DNA from: Streptomyces macrolidinus
GTDB lineage: Bacteria; Actinomycetota; Actinomycetes; Streptomycetales; Streptomycetaceae
Assembly: GCF_023887685.1 (NCBI RefSeq)
Contig: NZ_JAMWMR010000040.1
Span: 1 to 44,753 of the forward strand
DNA length: 44,753 nucleotides
Reading direction: 5' to 3'
The position numbers and the translations under genes are program-made. Below are positions 23,260 through 30,859 of the stretch, piece after piece; positions within the stretch are counted from its first letter, which is position 1; every line of letters starts with the position of its first letter. The notes under the pieces are model-generated. The model ran no database searches, was not told the origin of the DNA, and was given only the letters and a program-made list of their open reading frames with translations.

Positions 23260-24366
23260 GTGGCACGCGTACCGCTCATCGAACTGACCACGGGGCTCAG
23301 GCCGGCCAGCCCCTATCACCTCGGCGACGGCATCACCGAGCTGCTCCCGGACCACCTCGCCCGGCACGACTTCGACGACCTGTTCCTGGTGTGCGGAGAG
23401 GGCATCCGCGACCTCCTCGCCGAACCGCTGGCCCGCCGGCTGAGCGACGCGCACCTCCCGGTCACCGTCCTCACCGTCCCCGAGAGCGAGGGCAACAAGA
23501 GCTGGACGCGGCTGACGGAGCTGTGCGAGCGCCTGGTGCACGCGGGCGCCACCAAGCAGTCCATCATCCTGGCCCTCGGCGGCGGCATGGTCAGCAACCT
23601 CACCGGCCTCGCGGCCGGACTGCTGTACCGCGGCGTGCGCTACGTCGACATCCCGACGACCCTGCTCAGCCTCACCGACGGCACGCTCAGCAACAAGCAG
23701 GCCATCAACGGGCGGGGCGGCAAGAACCAGTTCGGGCTCTACCACGCCCCGCTGTTCGTCTGGGCGGACGTCGCCCACCTGCGCACCGAGCGGCCGGTCA
23801 ACCACAAGAGCGGCCTGGTCGAAGCCGTCAAGAACGGACTCATCGACGACAGCGCCTGGTTCGACCGGCTCGCCGCACAGCTCACCCCCGACCTGGCAGC
23901 CGTCCACGACGACCTGCTCGGCGTCTGCCGCCAGATCGTCGAGTCCAAGCTGCGCATCCTCGCCACCGACCCGAGCGAGCGCGAGCGGGCCGTGATCCTC
24001 GAATACGGGCACACCGTCGGCCACGCCACGGAGTTCCTGTGCGGCGACCTGCCGCACGGCGTCGCCGTCGGCATCGGCATGTGCCTCGCTGCACGCGTGG
24101 GCATCCGCCTCGGCATCACCCCGCCCGAAGTCCTGGAGAAGCAGGAATGGGTGCTCGGCGAACGCCTCGGACTGCCCACCCGCATCCCCCCGAACTGCAC
24201 ACCCGACCAGATCCTCAACGTCATCCGCACCGACAACAAGCGCCGCTCCAGCGAGGAGACCCATCTGATCCTCCTCGACGCCATCGGCCGCGTGCACGAC
24301 TCGGACGGCACCTTCGAGACACCCGTACCGGAGTCCGTACTCAAGATCGTGCTCCAGGAGAGCTGA
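23260..24366 (+). CDS. 2-deoxy-scyllo-inosose synthase-like sugar phosphate cyclase
   Basis: A 368-residue member of the dehydroquinate synthase superfamily. The GTG at 23260 follows AAGGGA. LALGGGMVSNLTGLAAGLLYRG binds NAD. VDIPTTLLSLTDGTLSNKQAIN and GGKNQFGLYHAPLFVWAD are closer to 2-deoxy-scyllo-inosose synthases (KQAVN, SGKNLVGFYYPP) than to DHQ synthase or EEVS, as is DNKRRSSEETHLILL. Zn ligands are likely E188 (SGLVEAVKN), H251 (EYGHTVGHATE) and H266 (LPHGVAVG). The family turns a sugar phosphate (glucose-6-phosphate for DOIS) into a carbocycle by oxidation, phosphate elimination and aldol closure. It lies between two PaaK-like genes. The substrate assignment is inferred. Confidence 0.85.
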   Translation: MARVPLIELTTGLRPASPYHLGDGITELLPDHLARHDFDDLFLVCGEGIRDLLAEPLARRLSDAHLPVTVLTVPESEGNKSWTRLTELCERLVHAGATKQSIILALGGGMVSNLTGLAAGLLYRGVRYVDIPTTLLSLTDGTLSNKQAINGRGGKNQFGLYHAPLFVWADVAHLRTERPVNHKSGLVEAVKNGLIDDSAWFDRLAAQLTPDLAAVHDDLLGVCRQIVESKLRILATDPSERERAVILEYGHTVGHATEFLCGDLPHGVAVGIGMCLAARVGIRLGITPPEVLEKQEWVLGERLGLPTRIPPNCTPDQILNVIRTDNKRRSSEETHLILLDAIGRVHDSDGTFETPVPESVLKIVLQES

Positions 24367-24372
24367 GGTCCC

Positions 24373-25740
24373 ATGGCCATCCTCCACCCCACCCCGCCCG
24401 CGGCGACCCCACCCCCCAACAGCCCGGCGCGCGAACGCTACTGCGCCGTGCGCGAGCAGGCGCTCGCCGAACTGCACGCCTTCGAAGCGCTCGACCGCGC
24501 ACGGGTACGCCCCTGGCAACTGGACCGGCTGAGCGAGCAGGTGGCGTACGCACGCCGCGAATCCCCGTTCTACCGGCGCCAGTTCGCCGAAGCCGCGCCG
24601 CCCGACGGCAGCGACGGCGAGAAGCTGCTCGCCGCTCTGCCCTTCACCACCAAGAAGGACCTGCGCGACGGCTATCCGCTGGGCCTGATCGCGGCACCCC
24701 TGACCAGCCTCGCCCGCTACGGCGAGTCCACCGGCTCCACCGGCTCGCCCACCTCCTCCGCCATCACCTACCGGGACTGGGTGCGCGGCAACGTCTCCAC
24801 CGAACAGTCCGTCGGACACCGCTACGGCCCCGGCGACACGGTCTTCGTCGCCATCCCGTACGAACTGTCCTTCGCCGCCTACGACGTCGACCGCGCCCTG
24901 GAGACGGTGGGCGCCACCGTCGTCGGCGTCGGCATCCTGTCCGCCGTCTGCCCCATCGAACGCACCGCCCGCATGATCGCCGCACTGCGCCCGGCGGGCA
25001 TCGTCTGCTCCCCGACCCGAGCCCTGCGCCTGTTCGACCTGCTCACCGAGATGGGGCACGACCCGGCTGCCCTCGGCGTCCGCACCGTCCTGTACGTCGG
25101 GGAGACCTGCTCCCCGGCGAAGCTGGCGAAGATCTCGCGGATGTGGCAGGCCGAACTGGTCCCGGCGTACGGCACCACGGAGACCAACTCCCTCGCCCTG
25201 AGCTGCGGGCACGGCAGGGCCCATCTGACCGAGGACCGGCATCTGTTCGAGGTGCTCGACCCGCTCACCGCCGCCCCGCTCGCCGACGGCACCACCGGCG
25301 AACTGGTCGTGACCACGCTCGTCGCCGAGGCCATGCCGCTGCTGCGCTACCGCACCGGCGACCTCGTGTCGATCGCCCCCGAGCCCTGCCCCTGCGGCAG
25401 CGTCCGGCGCACCGTACGCCACCACGGCCGGGCGAGCGACCGGCTCCTCGTGGACGGGCGGCCCATCGACCGCCTGGACCTGGAGGAAGCGGTCCTCTCG
25501 GTGCCCGGCACCGGCTTGTACTACGCCGCCGGGATCCGTGACGAGCGCCTGCACATCCGCGTCGAATGCGCGGGCCGTGCGGCCCGGCAGGTGTGCACCG
25601 ACATCGCCGACGGCGTCGAGGCCCGCTTCGGGGCCGCCGCCACCGTGACGGAGGTGGACCGCGCGACGGTCGGCCGCGCCATGGACCGGATGCTCAAGCC
25701 CGGCAACCTCACCCTGGAAGACCTGGAGGCGGCCCGATGA
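24373..25740 (+). CDS. PaaK/coenzyme F390 synthetase-like adenylate-forming ligase (intact)
   Basis: A 455-residue ANL enzyme of the phenylacetate-CoA ligase branch. YARRESPFYRRQFAE and LPFTTKKDLRDGYPLG are typical N-terminal PaaK blocks. Next come the P-loop YGESTGSTGSPTSSAIT, VAIPYELSFAAYDVDRALE, AYGTTETNSLALSCGHG (with the acid-site Glu), MPLLRYRTGDLVSI and GSVRRTVRHHGRASDRLL. It activates an aryl or small carboxylic acid as the AMP ester, then passes it to CoA or an amine. The genes on either side (cyclase, 6 bp; BtrH-like acyltransferase, ATGA overlap) suggest that it feeds an acyl-transfer step. It is the functional member of a pair with the degenerate copy at 21105. Confidence 0.85.
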   Translation: MAILHPTPPAATPPPNSPARERYCAVREQALAELHAFEALDRARVRPWQLDRLSEQVAYARRESPFYRRQFAEAAPPDGSDGEKLLAALPFTTKKDLRDGYPLGLIAAPLTSLARYGESTGSTGSPTSSAITYRDWVRGNVSTEQSVGHRYGPGDTVFVAIPYELSFAAYDVDRALETVGATVVGVGILSAVCPIERTARMIAALRPAGIVCSPTRALRLFDLLTEMGHDPAALGVRTVLYVGETCSPAKLAKISRMWQAELVPAYGTTETNSLALSCGHGRAHLTEDRHLFEVLDPLTAAPLADGTTGELVVTTLVAEAMPLLRYRTGDLVSIAPEPCPCGSVRRTVRHHGRASDRLLVDGRPIDRLDLEEAVLSVPGTGLYYAAGIRDERLHIRVECAGRAARQVCTDIADGVEARFGAAATVTEVDRATVGRAMDRMLKPGNLTLEDLEAAR

Positions 25741-26912
25741 GCGGCCCTCTGCCCGCACCCCGGCCCGTCGGCCCCCTCGTCGCCGACCACGGGGAGTACG
25801 GCGGCGAGCACTGCGAGACCTCGTCGCTGCGCAAGCAACTGCTGGTCCACGGCGTCGACTTGAGCGAACCGCTGCTGTTCGGCCTCGGCGGCGGCATCGG
25901 CTTCTGGTACCAACCGTCCGCTTCCGGCGGCCTGTTCCGCAGCATGACCTCCACCCGCAACGGCCCCTTCCCGTTGTTCATCACCCGGTTGGCCCGCGCG
26001 CTCGGCCTCGTGCTCACCGTGCACCGCACCGACGCCCCCCGCCAGGCACTGGACGAACTGCGCCGCGAACTCGCCGCGGGCCGCCCCGTGATCTGCTACG
26101 TCGACCTCTTCCACCTCCCGTACTTCCAGGCCAGCAGGCACTTCGGCGGACACGCGGTCGTGGTGTACGCGCTGGACGAGGAGACCGGCACCGCGTGGAT
26201 CTCCGACCGCTGCCCGCGCCCCATGCCCGTCCCGCTGGATGCGCTGGCGACCGCGCGGGGCTCCACCCACCAGCCGTTCCCGCCCGCGCACGCCTGGCTG
26301 TCGGCCGACTGGTCCACCGCCCGGCTGCCCGACGCAGACGGCTTCCGCGGCGCCGTACGCGCCTGCCACGCCGCACTGGTCGGCAGCACCCTGCCCAACG
26401 AGGGACTCGCCGGTCTGGAGGCCTTCGGCGCCGAACTCACCCGGGAGATCCGCACCGCCCCCGCCGAGCGCGTCATGGACCGACTCACCGCCGCGCACAT
26501 CGACTTCGAGTTCGCCGGTACCGGCGGCAGCGGATTCCGTAACCTCTACCGCGCCTTCCTCGCCGAGGCCGAACCCTGGCTGTCCGGCGACGCGCACACC
26601 GCCGCCCTGACCGCCGTCGACCGGTCCCGGGCCGCCTGGGAGTGTCTGGACGAACTGCTGCTGCCCGACACCGGCGAGGCGGGCAAGGCACTGCGCCACA
26701 CCTACCAGGACCGCGAGGACGCCCTGCGCTCAGGAGAGCCCGAACGGCTGGAGCACGCCGCCGGCCTGACCGCACGACTGCCCGACCTGCGCGCCGCCGC
26801 GGCCGGTGAACTCGACGCCCACCGCGACCGGTTGGCCGAACACACCGCAGCCGCCTTCCGCCGCCTGCTGCGCACGGAACGCGCCCTGGCCGACGCGCTC
26901 GGCCGCATCTGA
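25737..26912 (+). CDS. BtrH-like acyltransferase (BtrH_N, DUF4872 type)
   Basis: A 391-residue protein that overlaps the ligase stop (ATGA). The N-terminal 180 residues have a papain/C39-like layout seen in BtrH: GEHCETSSLRKQLLVHGVD with candidate nucleophile C26, LFGLGGGIGFWY, and HFGGHAVVVYALDE with candidate H139. The C-terminal 200 residues are helical. BtrH of butirosin moves an acyl group from a carrier protein onto an aminoglycoside amine. No carrier-protein gene occurs in this window, so the donor may instead be an acyl-CoA or acyl-AMP from the adjacent PaaK-like ligase. It is a good candidate for amide-bond formation between product subunits. Confidence 0.75.
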   Translation: MSGPLPAPRPVGPLVADHGEYGGEHCETSSLRKQLLVHGVDLSEPLLFGLGGGIGFWYQPSASGGLFRSMTSTRNGPFPLFITRLARALGLVLTVHRTDAPRQALDELRRELAAGRPVICYVDLFHLPYFQASRHFGGHAVVVYALDEETGTAWISDRCPRPMPVPLDALATARGSTHQPFPPAHAWLSADWSTARLPDADGFRGAVRACHAALVGSTLPNEGLAGLEAFGAELTREIRTAPAERVMDRLTAAHIDFEFAGTGGSGFRNLYRAFLAEAEPWLSGDAHTAALTAVDRSRAAWECLDELLLPDTGEAGKALRHTYQDREDALRSGEPERLEHAAGLTARLPDLRAAAAGELDAHRDRLAEHTAAAFRRLLRTERALADALGRI

Positions 26913-26971
26913 CCGAACCCGACCACCGAACCCCGTCGCCCCACCCGCCCCACCACAAGGAGAGGGCACCG

Positions 26972-28492
26972 ATGACCGAAGCGAAGAGCGCCGCCCCCGC
27001 GGCCAAGGAGACCATCACCCGCAACTTCCTGGACACCCCGAGCTTCTGGCGCGAATACCCGGACCGCGACATCGAGTTCGTCCGCTGGTACCCCTGCAAC
27101 ATCACGCCGCTGACCTCGGACCAGATCTTCTCCACCATCGAGACGCACCCCCGGACCGTCTCCTTCTATCTGCACATCCCGTTCTGCAACCAGGTGTGCA
27201 CCAGTTGCCCGTACAACAAGCTGCACACCCGCAACACCCTCGTCACCGACTACCTCGAAGCCCTCAAGGCCGAGATCCTGCTCTACTCGAAGCTCGGCTA
27301 CCTCGACGGCGTGAAGTTCTCCTCCGGCTACCTCGGCGGCGGCACCCCCACCACCCTGCGCGCCGAGCAACTCGACGACCTCCTCGGCTTCCTGCGCCGC
27401 CACCTGGAGTTCACCGACGACTACACCGTCACCATCGAGAGCACCCCGGTCGACATCGACCAACGCAAGATCGACGTCCTGCTCCGGCACGGCGTGAACC
27501 GCGTGAGCATGGGCGTCCAGACCTTCCACGACCCCCTGCTGCGCTACCTCGGCCGGGCCAGGGCCCACACCGGTGACTCCGCGCTGCGCACGATCGAACT
27601 CCTCGACCGCAACGGCATGGAGAACATCTGCATCGACTTCATGATCGGTATCCCCGGCCAGACCCCGGAGCTGTGGGCGCAGGACATCGCCACCCTCACC
27701 AGCATCCCGGTGACCTCGTTCTCCGTGTACAACTACGCGGTCCTGCCCGGCTCCGAGGCCTTCTTCGCGGTGCAGAGCGGTATCACGCCGCCCTGCCCGA
27801 GCACGAAGGAGGCGGACGCCATGTACCACTACATGCACGAGGAGTTGCTCTCCAAGAACTACCTCGCGCTGACGTACAACGACTTCGCCGAGCCCATGAA
27901 GCCCGAGTGGGCGGCGAAGGGCGCCCAGACCTTCCCGATCCTGCCCGACGGCTCCAAGCCCTACCAGGGCCTGAAGGCCGAGACCCTCTCGCTCACCGAC
28001 CACCTCGCCCAAGTGTGGGGACGCTGCGGCGACATGGTGGCCATCGGCTCCGGCGCCTACGGCTACCTCAACAACCACCTGTACTGCACCGAGCCGGACA
28101 TCGGCCGCTACATCGAGACGGTCCGCTCCGGCCGGCTGCCCGCCGTCATGGGCTCCTACACCGACGAGCACGAACGGCGCTGCCGCAGCCTCGTCCTCGG
28201 CCTCAAGCTGCTGCGCGTCAGCCGCGCCGAGTACCGCGCCCGCCACGGCGTCGACCCGTACGACTACTTCACGGAGAAGATCGACGACCTCGTCGGCAAG
28301 GGACTGCTGGAGGTCACCGAGGACGCCCTCCAGGTCACGTACCCCAAGGGCTGGCACTACATCGACAACATCTCCAAGACGTTCTACTCCGAGGCCAACC
28401 AGCGGCTGCCCCAGCCGACGTCGGCCAGCACCGAGATCCTCAACTGGCAGGTCAGGCCCGAGCCCGGAAGGCGGATGCTGAACATTGTCTGA
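26972..28492 (+). CDS. HemN-like radical SAM enzyme (candidate cyclopropanase)
   Basis: A 506-residue protein whose ATG follows AAGGAG. The radical SAM cluster motif is C72-x3-C76-x2-C79 in FCNQVCTSCPYNK. SSGYLGGGTPTTL, VSMGVQTFHDPLLRYLGR and ICIDFMIGIPGQTPELW are HemN-family blocks, and the C-terminal part follows the HemN-like winged region (LGLKLLRVSRAEYRARHG). Class C/HemN-like enzymes include heme-processing proteins, methylases and natural-product cyclopropanases. In CC-1065, C10P makes a methylene radical from SAM and the methyltransferase C10Q closes the cyclopropane. The next gene here is a methyltransferase whose start lies within this gene, matching that pair. It is cytoplasmic and oxygen-sensitive by family. 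Confidence 0.88.
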   Translation: MTEAKSAAPAAKETITRNFLDTPSFWREYPDRDIEFVRWYPCNITPLTSDQIFSTIETHPRTVSFYLHIPFCNQVCTSCPYNKLHTRNTLVTDYLEALKAEILLYSKLGYLDGVKFSSGYLGGGTPTTLRAEQLDDLLGFLRRHLEFTDDYTVTIESTPVDIDQRKIDVLLRHGVNRVSMGVQTFHDPLLRYLGRARAHTGDSALRTIELLDRNGMENICIDFMIGIPGQTPELWAQDIATLTSIPVTSFSVYNYAVLPGSEAFFAVQSGITPPCPSTKEADAMYHYMHEELLSKNYLALTYNDFAEPMKPEWAAKGAQTFPILPDGSKPYQGLKAETLSLTDHLAQVWGRCGDMVAIGSGAYGYLNNHLYCTEPDIGRYIETVRSGRLPAVMGSYTDEHERRCRSLVLGLKLLRVSRAEYRARHGVDPYDYFTEKIDDLVGKGLLEVTEDALQVTYPKGWHYIDNISKTFYSEANQRLPQPTSASTEILNWQVRPEPGRRMLNIV

Positions 28493-29231
28493 GCAGCCCA
28501 CGCGCATCTTCGACCTCGCCGAACGCGTCTCCGTACCGGACCCGTTCACCGAGGTCGAGCAGTGCCGCGAATTCGACCGCACCATGCGGACCCAGCTCAT
28601 CATCCCGATGCAGCACCTGATGAAGCTCCTCACGCCCCATGTCTCCCAGGCGGCCCAGGTGTTGGAGGTCGGCTGCGGCCCCGGCCTCGTCTCCCTGCGC
28701 CTTGCCGCCCTGCACAAGCAGGCCGAGTTCGTCGCCGTCGACGCCAACGACCGCTTCCTCGAAGTCGCCCGCGAGAACGCGATCTTCGCCAACCTGGTCA
28801 GCTACGGTGGCCGCTTCACCTGCGACTACGCCCACAGCAACCATCTGCCCTTCGACGACGACTCCTTCGACGTCGTCTTCAGCTTCTGCGCCGTGCCCCG
28901 ATGGCGGCGGCCGGAGAAGACCATCGCCGAGTGCACCCGTGTCTGCCGCCCCGGCGGCACCGTCGTGATCTACGACCTGGCGCGCGACGCCGACGAGGGC
29001 ATGATCTCCTTCGTCCTCCAGTACTCGGCAGGCGAGGCCGACCAGTTCATGCGGTCGCTGCGCAGCGGCTACACCGTCCCCGAGATGCGGGAACTGCTCA
29101 CCGGCCTCGGCCTCGGCGACTGGTCCGTCGCCCGCGAAGGCATCAACCTCGTCGTCTCCTCCGTCCCGCTCGGCGTCAACTACGCCGTCGGCGACCCCGG
29201 CATCTACGAGGACATCTTCACCGAGCGGTGA
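28485..29231 (+). CDS. SAM-dependent class I methyltransferase coupled to the radical SAM gene
   Basis: A 248-residue protein. The only suitable start is TTG at 28485, which overlaps the end of the radical SAM gene by 8 bp, so translation is coupled. Motif I is VLEVGCGPGLVSLRLAAL, followed by FVAVDANDRFLEVAREN, HLPFDDDSFDVVFSFCAV and CRPGGTVVIYDLARDAD. The fold is that of UbiE/MenG-like methyltransferases. By position it corresponds to C10Q of CC-1065, which resembles a methyltransferase but completes cyclopropane ring closure on the SAM adduct formed by C10P. Ordinary O- or C-methylation is the alternative. Confidence 0.85.
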   Translation: MSEQPTRIFDLAERVSVPDPFTEVEQCREFDRTMRTQLIIPMQHLMKLLTPHVSQAAQVLEVGCGPGLVSLRLAALHKQAEFVAVDANDRFLEVARENAIFANLVSYGGRFTCDYAHSNHLPFDDDSFDVVFSFCAVPRWRRPEKTIAECTRVCRPGGTVVIYDLARDADEGMISFVLQYSAGEADQFMRSLRSGYTVPEMRELLTGLGLGDWSVAREGINLVVSSVPLGVNYAVGDPGIYEDIFTER

Positions 29232-29257
29232 CCGCCCGACCGGAGACAGGAGTACCC

Positions 29258-30211
29258 ATGCAACCCACCCGCCACCCCCGGGTCGCCCTGCTGCAGACCC
29301 GGTGGCGCGAGGACCCCGAGGAGAACCTCCGGCAGGCCACCGACATGCTGGAGTCCCTTCAGGAGGGCACCCATCTCGCCGTCCTCCCCGAGTTCTTCCT
29401 CGGACCCCCCTTCTACTTCCCCGGCCGCCAGCACCTCCAGGGCGTCGTCGACCACCCGATCCCCGACCCGGTCTTCGACCACCTCGGCGCCATCGCCCGG
29501 CGCAAGGGCTGCTGGATCATCTGCGGCTCCGTCATCGAACGCACCGACGACGGCACGTACTACAACACCGCCGTCGTCCTCGACGACACCGGCGCGATCG
29601 TGGCCAAGGTACGCAAAGTCCACCTGTTCTCCGCCGAGTTCGTCGCCCTGCGCGCCGGAGAGGAGGCCGTCGTCCTCGACACCCCCTTCGGCCGGCTCGG
29701 CATCTGCGTCTGCTCCGACTTCTGGATCCAGGAGATGCCGCGGCTGCTCGCCCTCAAGGGCGCCGAGATCATCGCCGTCCCGGCCGCGGCCCTGCGCAAC
29801 AACCTCCCGGCCACCAAGCCGTGCGTCCTGTCGACCGCCGTGCTGAACGCGGCCGATGTGCTGTACGTCGGCAGCATCGGCAAGGTCAGCGGCGAACGCG
29901 GCGGACGCACCGTCACCATCGACCTCGCCGGCCACAGCACCGTCGCCACCCCGGAGGGGATCACCGCCGAACTGGACGAGGAGGAGGCCGTCCTCTACGC
30001 CGACCTCGACCTCGAACGGCTCCGCCAGTTGCGGGAGATCGACTTCAGCTTCCAGAAGACCCTCTACTTCGGCCTCCACGGCCGCCGCCCGGAACTCTAC
30101 GAACGGCTGCTCAAGCACGCCGACGGCGTGAGCGACCTCGGGCCCGTGCTCGGCGACTACTTCCGCCGACGTCTGAAGGAGACCTTCGAGTCCTCGTCCG
30201 CTCCCGAGTGA
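29258..30211 (+). CDS. Nitrilase-superfamily C-N hydrolase (amidase/carbamoylase type)
   Basis: A 317-residue protein starting at the ATG at 29258. The catalytic triad is visible as E45 (AVLPEFFLGP), K120 (VRKVHLF) and C152 (GICVCSDFWIQEMPR). GYYNTAVV-like YYNTAVVLDDTG precedes the Lys and ALKGAEIIAVPAAA follows the Cys. The general family hydrolyses amides, carbamoyl groups or nitriles. Its neighbours are two methyltransferases. It could remove a protecting amide, release ammonia, or run in reverse to make an amide. Members near ligases in other clusters act as amidases. The substrate is unknown. Confidence 0.87.
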   Translation: MQPTRHPRVALLQTRWREDPEENLRQATDMLESLQEGTHLAVLPEFFLGPPFYFPGRQHLQGVVDHPIPDPVFDHLGAIARRKGCWIICGSVIERTDDGTYYNTAVVLDDTGAIVAKVRKVHLFSAEFVALRAGEEAVVLDTPFGRLGICVCSDFWIQEMPRLLALKGAEIIAVPAAALRNNLPATKPCVLSTAVLNAADVLYVGSIGKVSGERGGRTVTIDLAGHSTVATPEGITAELDEEEAVLYADLDLERLRQLREIDFSFQKTLYFGLHGRRPELYERLLKHADGVSDLGPVLGDYFRRRLKETFESSSAPE

Positions 30212-30223
30212 GAGGAGAGTGCC

Positions 30224-30859
30224 GTGCAGTTGCTCGGGACCACCAGCATCGACTGGAACAGGACGTACGAGACAGGGCAGTTCACCCACTTCTGGGAGAT
30301 CAGTAACCCCTCTCAGGAGCTGGTCGGCTTCCTGACCTCCCGTCCGCCGGGAGACGGCCGCACCGCCGTCGACCTCGGCTGCGGCACCGGCAGTGATGTC
30401 ATCGAACTGGCCCGGCAGGGCTATCGGGCGACCGGCTTCGACCTCAGCCCGTGCGCGGTCGGGATCGCGACCGGCCGGGCCGCCGAGCAGGACGTCACCG
30501 CCGCGTTCCAGGTCGCCGACGTGCTGGCGCTGCCCCTCGCGGACGGCAGCGTCGACCTGGTCGTGGACCGGGGCTGCTTCCACCACCTGGGCGACGACGA
30601 CCGCGCACGGTACGCGGCCGAGGTGGGCCGCGTCCTCAAGCCGGGCGGCGAACTGTTCCTGCGCGGCGTACGGTTCACGACCTTCCCGTTCAAAGCGGTG
30701 ACCGCGGAGGCGATGCACGCCTTCTTCACCCCGGCCGGTCTCGTCGTGGACCGGATCGTCCCCGCGGTCCTCAGCACCGACTCCACCTCGCTGGAGAAGA
30801 ACGTCTGCCTGCTGCACAAGGCCCCGCCCGCCGACGGCCCGGAAGGGACCCGGGGATGA
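30224..30859 (+). CDS. SAM-dependent class I methyltransferase (small)
   Basis: A 211-residue protein with GTG at 30224 behind AGAGGAGA. AVDLGCGTGSDVIELARQGY is motif I, GFDLSPCAVGIA motif II, and DLVVDRGCFHHLG then VLKPGGELFLRG follow. The DRGCFHHL and WEISNPSQELVGFL blocks are like thiopurine/tellurite-type (TPMT/TehB-like) methyltransferases. It may methylate an oxygen or sulfur of the product. The stop overlaps the exporter ATG, placing it in the same transcript. The enzyme class is clear; the acceptor is not. Confidence 0.82.
   Translation: MQLLGTTSIDWNRTYETGQFTHFWEISNPSQELVGFLTSRPPGDGRTAVDLGCGTGSDVIELARQGYRATGFDLSPCAVGIATGRAAEQDVTAAFQVADVLALPLADGSVDLVVDRGCFHHLGDDDRARYAAEVGRVLKPGGELFLRGVRFTTFPFKAVTAEAMHAFFTPAGLVVDRIVPAVLSTDSTSLEKNVCLLHKAPPADGPEGTRG

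Noticed and set aside
13121..24366. True ebo operon (TatD, TIM barrel, DHQS-like)
   Set aside because: The three enzyme types recall EboB, EboE and EboD, but they are split over two operons. The cyclase is DOIS-like, and UbiA (EboC), EboA and EboF are missing.
23173..25758. 861-codon open frame on the minus strand
   Set aside because: It is antisense to the cyclase and PaaK-like genes, with shadow composition and no motifs.
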